This document shows positions 9,364-20,219 of a stretch of 64,000 nucleotides of DNA, piece after piece. Source of the stretch: Chryseobacterium koreense CCUG 49689. Lineage in GTDB: Bacteria; Bacteroidota; Bacteroidia; Flavobacteriales; Weeksellaceae. Numbering within the stretch: position 1 is the first letter of the stretch; every line of letters begins with the position of its first letter. A program made the translations under genes and the position numbers. Location: the NCBI RefSeq assembly GCF_001045435.1, contig NZ_LFNG01000006.1:248001-312000 (forward strand), in the 5' to 3' direction. Under the pieces are notes generated by a model. It was not told where the DNA came from. It saw only the letters and a list, made by a program, of their open reading frames with translations, and ran no database searches.

Positions 9364-9397
9364 AAAAAAAGCCTCTTCAACTGAAATTGAAAAGGCT
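9364..9397 (-). terminator. Rho-independent terminator
   Basis: Minus-strand stem AGCCTTTTCAA/TTGAAGAGGCT with loop TTTCAG and seven T, 30 nt past the stop of the gene at 9427. Confidence 0.9.
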
Positions 9398-9426
9398 ATT
9401 TTGGGTAGTGATTTTTCTATTGAAAT

Positions 9427-10587
9427 CTATTCCACCGAAATCTTTTGACTCAGGATTACTTTTCCATTTTGAGCCAAAACCGAAACCACATAAATTCCTG
9501 ATTTCAAATTATTTAAATCAATTCTTTGCGGATTGTTTTTCTGGATGTTAGACAGTGTTTTCTGCAAAATCTGCACTCCTGAAAAATCATAGACTTCCAC
9601 GGAAATGTTTCCGTTCATTTTCTTATCGTCAATTCTCACATTGAAATAGTCTTCGGTCACTTTTGTCGGATAAATAGCCGAACCAGTTGCGGAAACCAAG
9701 GTCAGTCTTTCGCCGATTAAATAAGGACTGGCCAAATCGTAAACGGGCAGCTTCAGGTTTCCTGCGATGGGTTTCGCCTGCAAATCTGTAATTCCCACTT
9801 CGTACATGGGTTCTCCTTTTGCACTTGCTACCACCACATTTCCACTGGCATTCACGGCAGCTCCGTTTACGGAATAATTCTCAGGAAGCCCGGATATTTT
9901 GCCTATGAATTTGGCCGTCATTGACCTTAATGAAAGTTTAAAGACATTTCCGGAAGCCGAAAAAACGTAGAGATTGTTCGCCTGATCCGCCACCATGTCG
10001 CCACCAAAACCCTTGGTAACCACCTTCAAAGAATTCTCTCCGTTACCGGAATCATCCTCCACCAATCCTAAATCAACCGAAATATATTTTCCATCTTTTT
10101 TAGAAATCTGAATCAGCTGCGAACCGGAATTGCTCATCGCATAGATATTTCCATCGGCGCCAGTAGTCATTCTGGTGATATGGGAAGCCAAATCGCAAGC
10201 AGTAGTTTTAATGACTTGACTTTCCACCAACGTGATATTTTTTGATTTTTGGTCCAAAACATAGATATTCCCAGAAAACATAGGAATGTAAATCAATTTT
10301 CCATTCAACTGATCATAGGCGAGTGACGCCATGGAAACTGCCTGTGAATTATTGAAGGTATTCTGGATTTCCGTCACATTTCTGTTCTGAACCTGTGAAA
10401 AAACATTGGGCGCAGATTCCGAACTGAAAATGATTTGTCCTGAAATACCATGGTTCACATCAATTGCCCGGAAATCACTAAACTGAATCGCCTGAGTGTT
10501 TTTACCGGTAAGTGCATACACATCCTGTTGGGCGAAAATGCTTGCAGCAAAAGCCAACATTGTTAAAGTGAAGAGTTTTCTTTTCAT
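9427..10587 (-). CDS. T9SS type A sorting domain protein, beta-propeller-like
   Basis: This 386-residue cargo protein has a Sec signal peptide (residues 1-19, ending IFAQ), a body of repeated blade-like strands (for example GNIYAMSNSGSQLI and NNLYVFSASGNVFKL) suggesting an NHL-like propeller, and a C-terminal T9SS type A sorting domain of about 75 residues. That domain shows the expected pattern: VEVYDFSGVQILQK, then LNNLKSGIYVVSV, then KVILSQKISVE at the very end. It should cross the outer membrane through the T9SS, whose SprA translocon is encoded 3 kb away. The ligand or activity is unknown. It is a single gene with a terminator. Confidence 0.85.
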   Translation of the reverse strand: MKRKLFTLTMLAFAASIFAQQDVYALTGKNTQAIQFSDFRAIDVNHGISGQIIFSSESAPNVFSQVQNRNVTEIQNTFNNSQAVSMASLAYDQLNGKLIYIPMFSGNIYVLDQKSKNITLVESQVIKTTACDLASHITRMTTGADGNIYAMSNSGSQLIQISKKDGKYISVDLGLVEDDSGNGENSLKVVTKGFGGDMVADQANNLYVFSASGNVFKLSLRSMTAKFIGKISGLPENYSVNGAAVNASGNVVVASAKGEPMYEVGITDLQAKPIAGNLKLPVYDLASPYLIGERLTLVSATGSAIYPTKVTEDYFNVRIDDKKMNGNISVEVYDFSGVQILQKTLSNIQKNNPQRIDLNNLKSGIYVVSVLAQNGKVILSQKISVE

Positions 10588-10709
10588 AATTTGAAGTTTT
10601 AAAAGTGTGATTTTGAGAGAACTAAGTTAGGAATTATTTTGAAGTGGTATGGGATTAAATTGTTAAATTTAAAATGCAAAATCATAATTTTTCTGTAATT
10701 ACATGATGC

Positions 10710-10739
10710 AAAAAATGCCTCAATCTTTCAATTGAGGCA
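10710..10739 (-). terminator. Rho-independent terminator of cysS
   Basis: Perfect 9-bp minus-strand stem TGCCTCAAT/ATTGAGGCA with loop TGAAAG and six T, 22 nt beyond the cysS stop. Confidence 0.92.
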
Positions 10740-10761
10740 CTGTCTTATTGCATTTTTCCCT

Positions 10762-12228
10762 TTAACTCAAACTATAAGTCGTTCCATCCCTTCCATCTTT
10801 CAACTCAATTCCTTCGGCAAGCAACCGATCACGGATTTGGTCTGAAAGTTCGAAGTTTTTGGATTTTCTCGCTTGGTTTCGGAGCTCGATTAAAACCTGT
10901 AACGCCTGATCGAGTTTTTCGTTGTTGTTTTCCTCGATGTTTTGTAAGCCGAGCACTTCAAACACGAAACCGTGCATCAGTTTTTTCAGTTCTTCCAAAT
11001 CTTCGGAAGTGATGGTTTCTTTTCCATCCTTTAGCTTAAAGATGAAATTAACAGCCTCGAACAAATGGGAAATCAGAATCGGGGAATTGAAATCGTCGGT
11101 CAAAGCATCGTAGCATTTCTCTTTCCAAGATTTTAGGTCAAAACTTGAAGAAGCTGAAACCTGAAACGGGAAACCTGAAAGCAACTTCACGGCTTCCATC
11201 AATCGTTGATAACCTTTTTCACTCGCCACCATCGCTTCATTGGAAATATCCAAAACGCTGCGGTAATGTGCCTGCATAAAGTTGAAACGCACGATTGCAG
11301 GATGAAAAGGCTTTTCGAAGAAATCATTTTTCCCGGAAACCAATTCCATCGGTAAAATATAATTTCCGGTGGATTTGCTCATTCGCTGTCCATTCATGGT
11401 CAGCATATTGGCATGCATCCAGTAATTGACCGGAGCGGTTCCATTGCATGCTTTTCCCTGTGCGACTTCACATTCGTGGTGCGGAAATTTCAAATCCATT
11501 CCACCACCGTGGATGTCGAAATTTTCACCTAAATATTTCGTTGACATCGCGGTACATTCTAGATGCCATCCTGGGAAACCTTCTCCCCACGGAGAATTCC
11601 ACCGCATGATGTGCGCCGGAGAAGCCGATTTCCACAAAGCGAAATCCTGCGGATTTTTCTTTTCGTTTTGTCCGTCCAAATCTCTAGTGTTGGCAAAAAG
11701 TTCCTCAATATTTCTTCGGGAAAGTTCGCCGTAATTCAGTCCGCGTTTGTTGTATTCCAACACATCGAAATAAACGGAACCATTGCTTTCGTAAGCAAAT
11801 CCGGTATTAATTAATTTTTGGGCCAGTTCGATTTGCTCCAGAATATGTCCGGTTGCGGTGGGCTCAATCGTGGGTGGAAGCAAATTGAAGGCATCCAAAA
11901 CCTTATGGAAATCTACCGTGTATTTCTGCACGATTTCCATGGGCTCAAGTTTTTCCAGGCGGGATTGCTTTACGAATCGGTCGTTGTCCACATCGCCATC
12001 ATCGGTTAAATGTCCGGCATCCGTAATGTTTCGCACATACCGAACTTTATAGCCAAGAAAAATCAAGGTACGATAAATAAAATCGAAAGACATGAAAGTA
12101 CGCACATTTCCGAGATGCACGTTACTGTAAACGGTGGGTCCGCAGACATACATCCCGACATTATTTTCGTGGATGGGCTTGAAGGTCTCTTTTTCGCCGG
12201 AGAGGGAGTTGTATATTTTGAGGTTCAT
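10762..12228 (-). CDS. cysS: Cysteine--tRNA ligase
   Basis: CysS charges tRNA-Cys with cysteine in the cytoplasm. The 488-residue length is typical. Zinc ligands are present at C29 (YVCGPTVY), C225 (WHLEC), H250 and the ECE-like HHECE segment. The HIGH-type motif is HLGN at 38-41 and the KMSKS-type motif is QRMSKS ending at residue 286. The C-terminal helical DALR-like domain and anticodon-binding tail follow. The gene is separated from folE upstream by about 100 nt of simple repeats, so it may share a transcript with it, but this cannot be told from sequence. Confidence 0.97.
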   Translation of the reverse strand: MNLKIYNSLSGEKETFKPIHENNVGMYVCGPTVYSNVHLGNVRTFMSFDFIYRTLIFLGYKVRYVRNITDAGHLTDDGDVDNDRFVKQSRLEKLEPMEIVQKYTVDFHKVLDAFNLLPPTIEPTATGHILEQIELAQKLINTGFAYESNGSVYFDVLEYNKRGLNYGELSRRNIEELFANTRDLDGQNEKKNPQDFALWKSASPAHIMRWNSPWGEGFPGWHLECTAMSTKYLGENFDIHGGGMDLKFPHHECEVAQGKACNGTAPVNYWMHANMLTMNGQRMSKSTGNYILPMELVSGKNDFFEKPFHPAIVRFNFMQAHYRSVLDISNEAMVASEKGYQRLMEAVKLLSGFPFQVSASSSFDLKSWKEKCYDALTDDFNSPILISHLFEAVNFIFKLKDGKETITSEDLEELKKLMHGFVFEVLGLQNIEENNNEKLDQALQVLIELRNQARKSKNFELSDQIRDRLLAEGIELKDGRDGTTYSLS

Positions 12229-12236
12229 CTCTTAGT

Positions 12237-12320
12237 TTGTTTCAGGTTTCAAGTTTCAGGTTTCAAGTTTCAAGTTAAGCACGTCCAAGAACTTGGAACC
12301 TTAAACTTGGAACTTGGAAC
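12237..12320. repeat. Imperfect tandem repeats between folE and cysS
   Basis: The segment consists of short direct repeats of TTTCAAG/TTTCAGG-like units (about 12241-12276), then of ACTTGGAACC/AACTTGGAAC-like units (about 12288-12320). It has no start codon or stable hairpin on either strand. It fills the gap between two genes and looks like simple-sequence expansion. Confidence 0.75.
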
Positions 12321-12327
12321 AAAAGAA

Positions 12328-12993
12328 TTAATCAAATTTTGCGTGGCTTCCCACATAATGCAGAAATTCCTGCCTTGTAATCGGGTTGGTTCTGAAGATT
12401 CCACTTAATTCCGCGGTGATGGTGGAACTTGCCGTATCTTTTATTCCGCGACAATTCACGCAAAGGTGTTTTGCATCAATGATACAGGCAACATCTTTAG
12501 TTCCCAGAGCTTCTTTCAGCGCATCCACAATCTGCATAGTCAGTCTTTCCTGAACTTGCGGCCGTTTTGCATAATAATCCACAATCCTGTTGATTTTTGA
12601 AAGCCCAATCACTTCCCCATTCGAAATATAGGCTACATGCGCTTTCCCGATGATTGGCAAGAAATGGTGTTCGCAAAATGAATATACCGTGATGTCTTTT
12701 TCTACGAGCATTTGCCGGTATTTGTACTTGTTTGAGAAGGTGGAAATTCCAGGTTTGTTTTCTGGTAAAAGTCCGCCAAAAATTTCATTCACGTACATTT
12801 TTGCCACTCGTTTTGGGGAATCCTTCAGCGAATCATCACTCATGTCCATTCCCAAAGTCTCCATAATGGCGCGGAAATGTTCCTGAATGATTTCGATTTT
12901 TTCTGCGGGTGATTTCTCGAAAGCGTCTTTCCGCAAAGGAGTGTGGTCTTTTCCGGTGAAGAGGTCGTCGTCATTTTCGAATTCTGGATTCAT
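12328..12993 (-). CDS. folE: GTP cyclohydrolase 1
   Basis: FolE converts GTP to 7,8-dihydroneopterin triphosphate, the first step of folate and tetrahydropterin synthesis. The 221-residue product has the catalytic zinc ligands C107 and H110 (SFCEHHFLP) and C178 (KHLCVNCRGIKD), and the conserved QVQERLT segment (about residues 146-152) that helps form the decamer active site. An N-terminal acidic extension of about 25 residues is unremarkable. A TAATTTTG -7 box lies on the minus strand at 13013-13020. Folate links it functionally to pabB-pabC at about 51 kb. Confidence 0.97.
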   Translation of the reverse strand: MNPEFENDDDLFTGKDHTPLRKDAFEKSPAEKIEIIQEHFRAIMETLGMDMSDDSLKDSPKRVAKMYVNEIFGGLLPENKPGISTFSNKYKYRQMLVEKDITVYSFCEHHFLPIIGKAHVAYISNGEVIGLSKINRIVDYYAKRPQVQERLTMQIVDALKEALGTKDVACIIDAKHLCVNCRGIKDTASSTITAELSGIFRTNPITRQEFLHYVGSHAKFD

Positions 12994-13103
12994 ATTTTTA
13001 ATGATGAAAAGGCAAAATTAGGGATTTTAAATATTAAAATAAAACCCATTCCCAAAAGCGAAGGAAGATTGGGTAAAAAAAAATAGAATGAATAAGCACT
13101 AAA

Positions 13104-13131
13104 GAAAAAACTCAGAATCGAAATCCTGAGT
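13104..13131 (-). terminator. Rho-independent terminator of ruvA-sprA
   Basis: Minus-strand stem ACTCAG/CTGAGT, extended inside by GAT/ATT pairs, followed by six T, 12 nt past the sprA stop. Confidence 0.85.
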
Positions 13132-13142
13132 TTTGTCTTTAA

Positions 13143-16100
13143 TTAAAATCCACCTTGTCCACTGAAGGTAAATGTCGCCGTCAAACCAGCCCGAATGGAG
13201 GACAATGGGAATGATGTGGAAATCTTGTATCGGGTCAATAACTGGTCGTAGAACAGACGCAGATTCAAATTTTTGGACATGTTGTAATCAGCAGAAACCT
13301 TGATGCTCATCATTCTTTGGCCACCGGTGATCTGTGAATCGCTTTGCAGAATGTTGGTAAGTCTGGTCTCGCTGTCCCTCAATGAGAAATCGGCACGCAT
13401 GTTCAAATCACTTTTGATGGTTCGCTCTTTTCCTTTGAAGGAAACTTTCATCGGTAAATCTTTCAATAGGTATCCAAATCCGAAAATATATTCCTTTCCG
13501 ATGTCTTCTGTCAAAGTATGGTTGATTAATCCCAACATTACGGTTCGGTCCCGATTGTAGGAAACACGGAACTGCATATTGTTTCTCATCGTGACATCTG
13601 CTCCGATCAGCGGCGAAAAAGCTTCCACATAACCAACCTGTGAGAAGGAATACGGATTATAGAAATCCCCGAAAGAATCTCGGTTTGGACCTCCGTTATT
13701 TTGGTAATTGTAGTAATTAATGCTGGACTGGATTCCACTTGCGGTATATGTTGAAGTATATCCGTGCAGAATATCAAATTTGGAGAACTGACTGTTGACG
13801 ATTGGGATATTTTTTAATCCCGAATAAACAACTCTCCAGTTGGGAAGTGGGAAACCGGATTTCTTGGCATCGGTAACCGGACCATTCGGAGTTTTCCCTT
13901 CTACTGCCGCCTGGAAAGCAGGAACCAAAACATAGGCATTTGCCAAGGAATGACCATCTGTGAAACCATCGGGATTCACCGCACCTCCCATCTGCAAGGA
14001 GATGTGTTTGGCATTGGCAATCAAATTGTCATAGATGGAAGTTCCTCCCGAGAAAGAAGTTCCGAAAGTCCATGCGGTTCTGGAATAGGAAATAATATCA
14101 CTACCAAAAGAGAACTGGAATCCGTCCTTAATTGGATCTGCATCTACGTTGTAACCGCCCTGCACAAAATTGCTGTTGTAATTCTTCATCACATTCAAGT
14201 CAATTCTGAAATCGTTCACCGGCATAATCTGCACGTTCGCAAGGAAGTTTTGGTTCTTCATCTGAGAATACGCATCATTCATGTAATTTGAATTGGAAAT
14301 CCAACCATTTTCAATGACCGTCCTTCGAATATCTGCTTGCGAACCCATGAGGAATCCATAAGTTGGACCACCTATAGTTTGTCCATATCCAAAGAAATTA
14401 GGTGCAGAAAGCAAACCCGGAAGTACTGTTCCATTACTTTCATTATAAGAAATATCGAGTTGCTTAATTGAAGTCAACGCATAAGCAATACTTTGTAGCG
14501 GATTAAGCTTATTTTTAAACTTATAATTTTTAAATGTTTTCTTGGCATTTTTCTTTTGCCACATTGCGTTATAGGCATTGTTCAAGGAGTCAATTTCCTG
14601 TTTTCTTTTCTGCATTTTCGAGTTCATTTTTTGGAAATACTTGAATTTGCTGAAGAATTTTGGCATATCCACCGCGGCGGTTCCGATGATGTTGTTGGTA
14701 TTTTGACCAATACTTCCCAAACTTTCCGGCTGATTGGTATCCGGGTTGATGAACTGGGTCATTACGGTACTTCTGGCATTCCAGTTGTAGGTAAATCCAT
14801 AACCGACTTCTGCGCTCATGAAATCGAGGTATGGCAAATATTCAAACGGGAACTTGTAGTTGAGCTGAACTCTGTGGTTGTAAAGCACCGGTCTTCCTGC
14901 CCTGAAAGGATTGGCAAAAATGGATTTGTCGTTCATTTCCAGTGGATTCACATTATCATTCAAAGTACGCATCGCAGAATTGATCTCCATCTTCAGCGAT
15001 TTGGTGAAGTTGAATCCCAATCCATATTGCCACCCGAAGAAGAAGTTCCTGTTTCTAATCACATCGAATTCCTGTCCCGCATTCCCACTCAAAATAGCTT
15101 CTATATTTCTAAATTGAAGTTCGTTGTAATTACGGTCAAGTTCAGTTCTGAAGGAAAGCCTTGTGGGAACAGGATTAAGGTTGAATTCTTTAAACCATCT
15201 GAGGTATTTAGCCGATTTTGCGGTATCGCTTACCATTTTATTGAAAGGACGCAGAACCCAAGGTTTGAACGAATAATTATAATCAATATATCCTTTCAAA
15301 TACTGTCTGTAATTCTTTTTGGTGTACACGTCACGGAAATAATCGTCGTTGTAAACCACTGTTGCAGAAAGGTTTTCCACATCATAGAATTTCGGTTTTT
15401 TATTGGGGTTCATCCGTTCTTTACGCATATTTACCACACCGATACTTCTCTGCTGGGTGAAAGTTCTGGCGACTTTCTTCAGCTCATCTTTGTTTAAAGC
15501 TTTATCAAAAGTCACGTCATTATCCAGAGGGTTGTATTTGGGATCTTCAATGGTTTGGGTATAGGAATAGTTCACCGGAATTTTCATTCCTGCTTTTTCA
15601 GGCAAGAATTTATCAGCATTCACTGAAGTATTGATGGTGAAAGCCGTGTGCGCAGATTGTGATCTTTCCGAAGGTTTTTCGGTAATCGCGCCAAATCCCA
15701 CTGTGGAATGGGAAGCATTCGCATTCACGATTGCAAAATCTCCCAGGTTAAAGTTTACGCTTGCATTTCCTGCCCATCCACCTTTATTCTCGATTTCAGA
15801 AAGGCGGATTTCATTGACCCACAGTACCACTTCTTTGGCAATAGCGGCATCTTTGTTCCGCACACCCAACATGATTGTGGTGACATTTCCTAAACTCGGA
15901 CGCCCTTTGATGAATATTTTTTTGTTCGGATCAGCGGCGCCAAATTCTGCATCTTCACTTCTTTGGTCAATCGCACTTGGCGTATTCTGGTCCCTTCTCA
16001 TTTTCGCATCCACGAAATTTTGAATTTCCAGATTCACCGTGTTTTCTAATGGCCAGATTTCAAGTGGTGATCTCGCAGTTTTGGAAGTATATTTTAAGGA

Positions 16101-19100
16101 AGCTTCATATTCGTAATAGTTGTCAGTCGCGTCACTACCGAATCTGATGAAGAATTTCGCGTCCGGGTCGTATGCGGAAGAAGATACATCTCGAAGGTTT
16201 TCGGCATGCACGAAAAGTTCAAGCTTTTTGTATCTTCTCATGTCTAATGCCACATTTTTGAAAACTCCTCTTGAAGTTTTTGCCATCAATGGAGCGGCCT
16301 TCATATAAAGTGAAGATTCATTTTGTCTTTGTGCTCCGGAATTCCCACTTAAAACTTGTCGGTCGATTCCCGGAGGAAGAACGTAAGGAGGTTCATTTAA
16401 TCCGTTTTCTTCTAAGTTGACACTTCCCACGTCCAGATTTTGGTCAGTTACCATGGTGGTTCCTTCAGGATCTGGGAGGTTGGTCGCGATATCTTTGGTA
16501 TATTTTCTCCAATCACTTCTTACCAAATCCAAAGTACCGAAACGGAGGGTGGCATTCTGCTCAAAACCGGTCAACAACATTCTGGCGAAGCGCACATTAT
16601 TAAGAATTGATGGATCCGCTACCCCGCCTACAGAGTTGGGATCAAATTGGCTCACCGGAACCCGGAATAGGTACCATTTATTGGTTCCGGTCTGTCCGTT
16701 TTGGAATTTGGCTTCCACTTCTTTCACATCCACGATAAAGTTTTGGCCCAAAACCATATTGGATTTATCTAGTTTGATGGTGTACTGGTTATAATTTTCG
16801 TTTTGATCCAGGTTGTAATCGCGGTTCACGTCCTCTGCATCCGGAGTTTGGGTAGCAACCTCCAAAGAGTTGGATTGAGAGTTCCCTTCCGGACCTCTAA
16901 AATATTTGTATCGTTCTGTCACAGATGAAGCCTGATCACCCTGGAATTTGTCGGATAAATAAAATACGAAATCATCGGAAGCCGGATCCATATTATTGGT
17001 CACCGGATTCACAAAATTAGTTCCGAATTTAGCAGCTTCACCATCAGCATCCAATCCGTCATAGCCTAAATCCTGTGCGCTTCTGTCAGCTCCTTCTGTA
17101 GAAAACGCATAAAGAATCGGAAATTGGTTGGGCTGGGTTCCCCAATTGGTGTTACTGGTATTTGCCGGAATAGTGGGAGTTGGCAATCCGTTTTCGTATT
17201 GAAGTTTTCCATCCTTCAACACATCTTCTGAAACATTTCCAAGATGCAGTAAAAGTTTAGGATTGTTTCCAAAAGTATTTCCATCTGCATAAGGGTCCAT
17301 CATCCAAAATTCCACATATTCGATATTGGAGTTGATAAAATTGGACACAGAAATAGACCTCATCAATCCACCCCATCTTTGGAGCGGAGTTTCCGTTGCT
17401 TTGTTGACGTTGTATGGGCCTCTTTCATTTGGAAAATAGGAAATATCCAGAGTATTGGTGAAAATCTGCTCTCCTGCTACAAAATCCCTGCTATTGTAGA
17501 GTTCCCTCATTTGCACCCGCCTTGAGGTGTGGTTGGAAACCGCTTGTGCATTAATTCCTTTTGGTGCGCTTCCACCTACACCATAAAATCTTGGATCAAT
17601 GTTGTACCATGTAAGCAAACCTCTTCCGTTTCCATAATCTAAATTATCATTGAGGCCCGCAGTGGAGAAAATAGGTTCGGGGTTTTTCTCCGGTTTTGAA
17701 GCAAGTGCCCATAATCCCGGTTCCTTCAAGGATATTTTGGAAGTAGTTTGTTCAAAATCATCAATATAGGACTGGTCATTTGTTCCTTTGCTCTGTCCCG
17801 GCATCAAATAGGCAGCTTCTGCCATAAAATTTAGATTTGATGGTGCTTCTGTGTTGATCAATGGAATCTTATCCGTCAATCTGGTGAGGAATGGCAATTC
17901 GTTATTATAGAGCATGTTGAACCCAGCCATCGTGTTGTTGACCGCCTCCTGACCGAAATTGACCTTTTGGGTTAAAGGCGTTTCGGCATAATTGACAACG
18001 GTTGCACCAATGGTCAAATGTTCGTTAAATTTCCTTTCTAAGTTTAATCCTAAGAACCTTTTTCTCTGCGTATTAAAAGTCAACTGGTTTTCCAGGGAAA
18101 TATTGATCGCCTGACCAGATTGTTTCACCGCCTCATTGATGATGTTCACCGTTCCCAGCATATAATCCACCGTGTAGTCTATTCCTTCTTGCAGGAGCAC
18201 TCCGTTTGCAGTCACTTTCACCGAACCTTGCGGAACATTAATTGCACCGAGCGAAATTCCGCTTCCTTGTGAACCTTTATAGCGACCTTCCATGGTGTAT
18301 CGCAAGGCTAGGTTGTTTTGGGTTGCGACTTGCTTAAGCTGGTCATAGAGGTCGTTGAACACAAATTTCGGATCATTGCTTCCCAACTTGGTTTGCAAAT
18401 ACTCCCCAAATGGTTTTTTCTTTGTGAAGATCACCTTTCCATTTTCGGGGTCAATGGTGATATTAGGCACAAAGTCGAAAATCCCATCGCCGGTGGAGCC
18501 TCCGTTTTGCTGCAAGTCTCCATTGATGTTCAGTCGGTCCCAATTGAACAGTTTCAATAAGTTTTGTCCGTCCACATCCGGGTTGCCCGACGTGGATGGC
18601 AAATAATTCACCTTGCCATTTTGAGCGTCGCGGTAATAGACATTGAGCAAGAAACCGTCGGCAGAAACCGCATTTGAATTGAGGGAATAAATATTCTTCA
18701 TCATCAAATTCCACATTGGCGAAGTGGTTTTCACCGTGGTATTGGGTTTCAAAACTTTGGTAACCAAGACTGATCCATCCTCAGAAAACTCACCGACTTT
18801 ATACACCTTGCTGTCTCCGTTTAAGGTATAGGAATATGCAACCGCCAACAACTGGTTGTCATTAAGCCTTTGATTAAGTGAAAGGTAACCAAGCTGTGCA
18901 TGGAATTTATACTCGTTTGGATTCAGTTTTCTTGCTTTTCGGTTAAAGATGAACTGTTCGCCATCGGTATAGGTTTCCGGAACACCGTTCGCATTTGGGA
19001 AACTCTGTCCGTTGATGGCATTGTATGCGGTATTCACATCACGAATTGCAGGCCCCAAAGCGGTTATACTCTGGTAAAGGTTGTTCTGCGAGTTATCCGG

Positions 19101-20216
19101 ATATCCACTTGCTCCCTCTCCCAAATCACGAATACCAAGAATTCCTTTCTGATCCTGAAGATTCCCCGATCCCTGATCCAAAACCCAAGCTTCAATTCTT
19201 GTGATATTGATTCTGGAATTCACTTGCGGGTAATTCAAAAGTGCATTGTCATAACTATTAAAGAAATAATGCCCCATGAAGTAGTGCTGGTTATCCTCAT
19301 AATCAATCGCGTTTAATTTGAAGGTGTTCATCACGCCTCCTCCCTGTGCCACGATTGTCCGAGCTTCACCTTGTTGTTGGGAGAATACCACAGTACCATA
19401 AGTTTTTCCCAATTGGAATTCGGTTTTCAGACCAAAAAGTGATTCCGAACCGCGGATTAAACTGGTCGATAGCGGCATATTCACATTTCCGAATTCTATT
19501 CTTTTGATGATTTTATCCTCTCCACCTGTGGTTTTGTCATTCAGACCTTTGCTCATCAAATCTTTCCAAGTTCCTTTTGCCTGCCAAACCAAATTCATTT
19601 TGTTTTCAAAGGCAAATCCACTTTGGGTGTCGTAATTGGCTTTGAGCTGAAGGTTCTCACCTACTTTTCCCAATAATCCCAACTGGATTCTCTGCCGAAT
19701 GTCTATTGCGAAACTGGTCCGGTTTTGTGGTAAAATTAATGGATTGTCTATTTTTTGATAAAGGATGCCAAGATCAAAAGAAGCGAAACCTTGTGGAATC
19801 AGCTCGATTTTGGTGCCTCCAAATAGGGTTTCGAAAAGTTTATTCTTAATATTTAAAGTAGGTAGAAGTCCCTTCTTCACCGCATCCGATTGATCTTTTC
19901 GGTAACCGAGATTGTTGAGCGCCGATTTTTCTCTGTAGTAAGCTGCAAGCTGATTGCTTAACACATATTGATGATATTCATCCGTAGTCATGGAAACGGG
20001 TGTCCCGACCACCATATTACCAACTTTCGGGTACAGAATGTACATCCCACTGTGAACATCATAAAACGCCTCATAGTGAAGGGGGTTTGGCAGGGGAAAA
20101 TCCTGGCGAACTGATGCACTGTCTGCTGGTTTCACCTGTGCAAAGACTGAAGCAAAGGAAAAACATAGAAATAGAAATGCGAATAATTTATGCTGAAAAA
20201 TAGTTTTCTTCTCCAA
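13143..20216 (-). CDS. sprA: SprA, outer-membrane translocon of the type IX secretion system
   Basis: SprA (Sov) is the very large beta-barrel through which T9SS cargo, including gliding adhesins, crosses the outer membrane. The product has 2357 residues, the usual size. It has a signal peptide (residues 1-26, ending VFAQ), the SprA N-terminal repeats, long beta-strand-rich barrel segments throughout and an aromatic C-terminal strand ending in GQGGF. The reading frame begins with TTG: the in-frame codons just upstream are CAT and the ruvA stop, and no in-frame ATG occurs before the signal peptide, so TTG is the best start. It lies 3 nt after ruvA and is almost certainly co-transcribed with it, an arrangement known in flavobacteria. 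Confidence 0.96.
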   Translation of the reverse strand: MEKKTIFQHKLFAFLFLCFSFASVFAQVKPADSASVRQDFPLPNPLHYEAFYDVHSGMYILYPKVGNMVVGTPVSMTTDEYHQYVLSNQLAAYYREKSALNNLGYRKDQSDAVKKGLLPTLNIKNKLFETLFGGTKIELIPQGFASFDLGILYQKIDNPLILPQNRTSFAIDIRQRIQLGLLGKVGENLQLKANYDTQSGFAFENKMNLVWQAKGTWKDLMSKGLNDKTTGGEDKIIKRIEFGNVNMPLSTSLIRGSESLFGLKTEFQLGKTYGTVVFSQQQGEARTIVAQGGGVMNTFKLNAIDYEDNQHYFMGHYFFNSYDNALLNYPQVNSRINITRIEAWVLDQGSGNLQDQKGILGIRDLGEGASGYPDNSQNNLYQSITALGPAIRDVNTAYNAINGQSFPNANGVPETYTDGEQFIFNRKARKLNPNEYKFHAQLGYLSLNQRLNDNQLLAVAYSYTLNGDSKVYKVGEFSEDGSVLVTKVLKPNTTVKTTSPMWNLMMKNIYSLNSNAVSADGFLLNVYYRDAQNGKVNYLPSTSGNPDVDGQNLLKLFNWDRLNINGDLQQNGGSTGDGIFDFVPNITIDPENGKVIFTKKKPFGEYLQTKLGSNDPKFVFNDLYDQLKQVATQNNLALRYTMEGRYKGSQGSGISLGAINVPQGSVKVTANGVLLQEGIDYTVDYMLGTVNIINEAVKQSGQAINISLENQLTFNTQRKRFLGLNLERKFNEHLTIGATVVNYAETPLTQKVNFGQEAVNNTMAGFNMLYNNELPFLTRLTDKIPLINTEAPSNLNFMAEAAYLMPGQSKGTNDQSYIDDFEQTTSKISLKEPGLWALASKPEKNPEPIFSTAGLNDNLDYGNGRGLLTWYNIDPRFYGVGGSAPKGINAQAVSNHTSRRVQMRELYNSRDFVAGEQIFTNTLDISYFPNERGPYNVNKATETPLQRWGGLMRSISVSNFINSNIEYVEFWMMDPYADGNTFGNNPKLLLHLGNVSEDVLKDGKLQYENGLPTPTIPANTSNTNWGTQPNQFPILYAFSTEGADRSAQDLGYDGLDADGEAAKFGTNFVNPVTNNMDPASDDFVFYLSDKFQGDQASSVTERYKYFRGPEGNSQSNSLEVATQTPDAEDVNRDYNLDQNENYNQYTIKLDKSNMVLGQNFIVDVKEVEAKFQNGQTGTNKWYLFRVPVSQFDPNSVGGVADPSILNNVRFARMLLTGFEQNATLRFGTLDLVRSDWRKYTKDIATNLPDPEGTTMVTDQNLDVGSVNLEENGLNEPPYVLPPGIDRQVLSGNSGAQRQNESSLYMKAAPLMAKTSRGVFKNVALDMRRYKKLELFVHAENLRDVSSSAYDPDAKFFIRFGSDATDNYYEYEASLKYTSKTARSPLEIWPLENTVNLEIQNFVDAKMRRDQNTPSAIDQRSEDAEFGAADPNKKIFIKGRPSLGNVTTIMLGVRNKDAAIAKEVVLWVNEIRLSEIENKGGWAGNASVNFNLGDFAIVNANASHSTVGFGAITEKPSERSQSAHTAFTINTSVNADKFLPEKAGMKIPVNYSYTQTIEDPKYNPLDNDVTFDKALNKDELKKVARTFTQQRSIGVVNMRKERMNPNKKPKFYDVENLSATVVYNDDYFRDVYTKKNYRQYLKGYIDYNYSFKPWVLRPFNKMVSDTAKSAKYLRWFKEFNLNPVPTRLSFRTELDRNYNELQFRNIEAILSGNAGQEFDVIRNRNFFFGWQYGLGFNFTKSLKMEINSAMRTLNDNVNPLEMNDKSIFANPFRAGRPVLYNHRVQLNYKFPFEYLPYLDFMSAEVGYGFTYNWNARSTVMTQFINPDTNQPESLGSIGQNTNNIIGTAAVDMPKFFSKFKYFQKMNSKMQKRKQEIDSLNNAYNAMWQKKNAKKTFKNYKFKNKLNPLQSIAYALTSIKQLDISYNESNGTVLPGLLSAPNFFGYGQTIGGPTYGFLMGSQADIRRTVIENGWISNSNYMNDAYSQMKNQNFLANVQIMPVNDFRIDLNVMKNYNSNFVQGGYNVDADPIKDGFQFSFGSDIISYSRTAWTFGTSFSGGTSIYDNLIANAKHISLQMGGAVNPDGFTDGHSLANAYVLVPAFQAAVEGKTPNGPVTDAKKSGFPLPNWRVVYSGLKNIPIVNSQFSKFDILHGYTSTYTASGIQSSINYYNYQNNGGPNRDSFGDFYNPYSFSQVGYVEAFSPLIGADVTMRNNMQFRVSYNRDRTVMLGLINHTLTEDIGKEYIFGFGYLLKDLPMKVSFKGKERTIKSDLNMRADFSLRDSETRLTNILQSDSQITGGQRMMSIKVSADYNMSKNLNLRLFYDQLLTRYKISTSFPLSSIRAGLTATFTFSGQGGF

Positions 20217-20219
20217 ATG

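Noticed and set aside
14556-15497. Long open frame (313 codons) on the plus strand inside sprA
   Set aside because: It is antisense to conserved SprA sequence, has no family resemblance and reflects the codon bias of the opposite strand.
20000-20203. Plus-strand frame opposite the sprA start
   Set aside because: Antisense to the SprA signal peptide and N-terminus; no independent signals.
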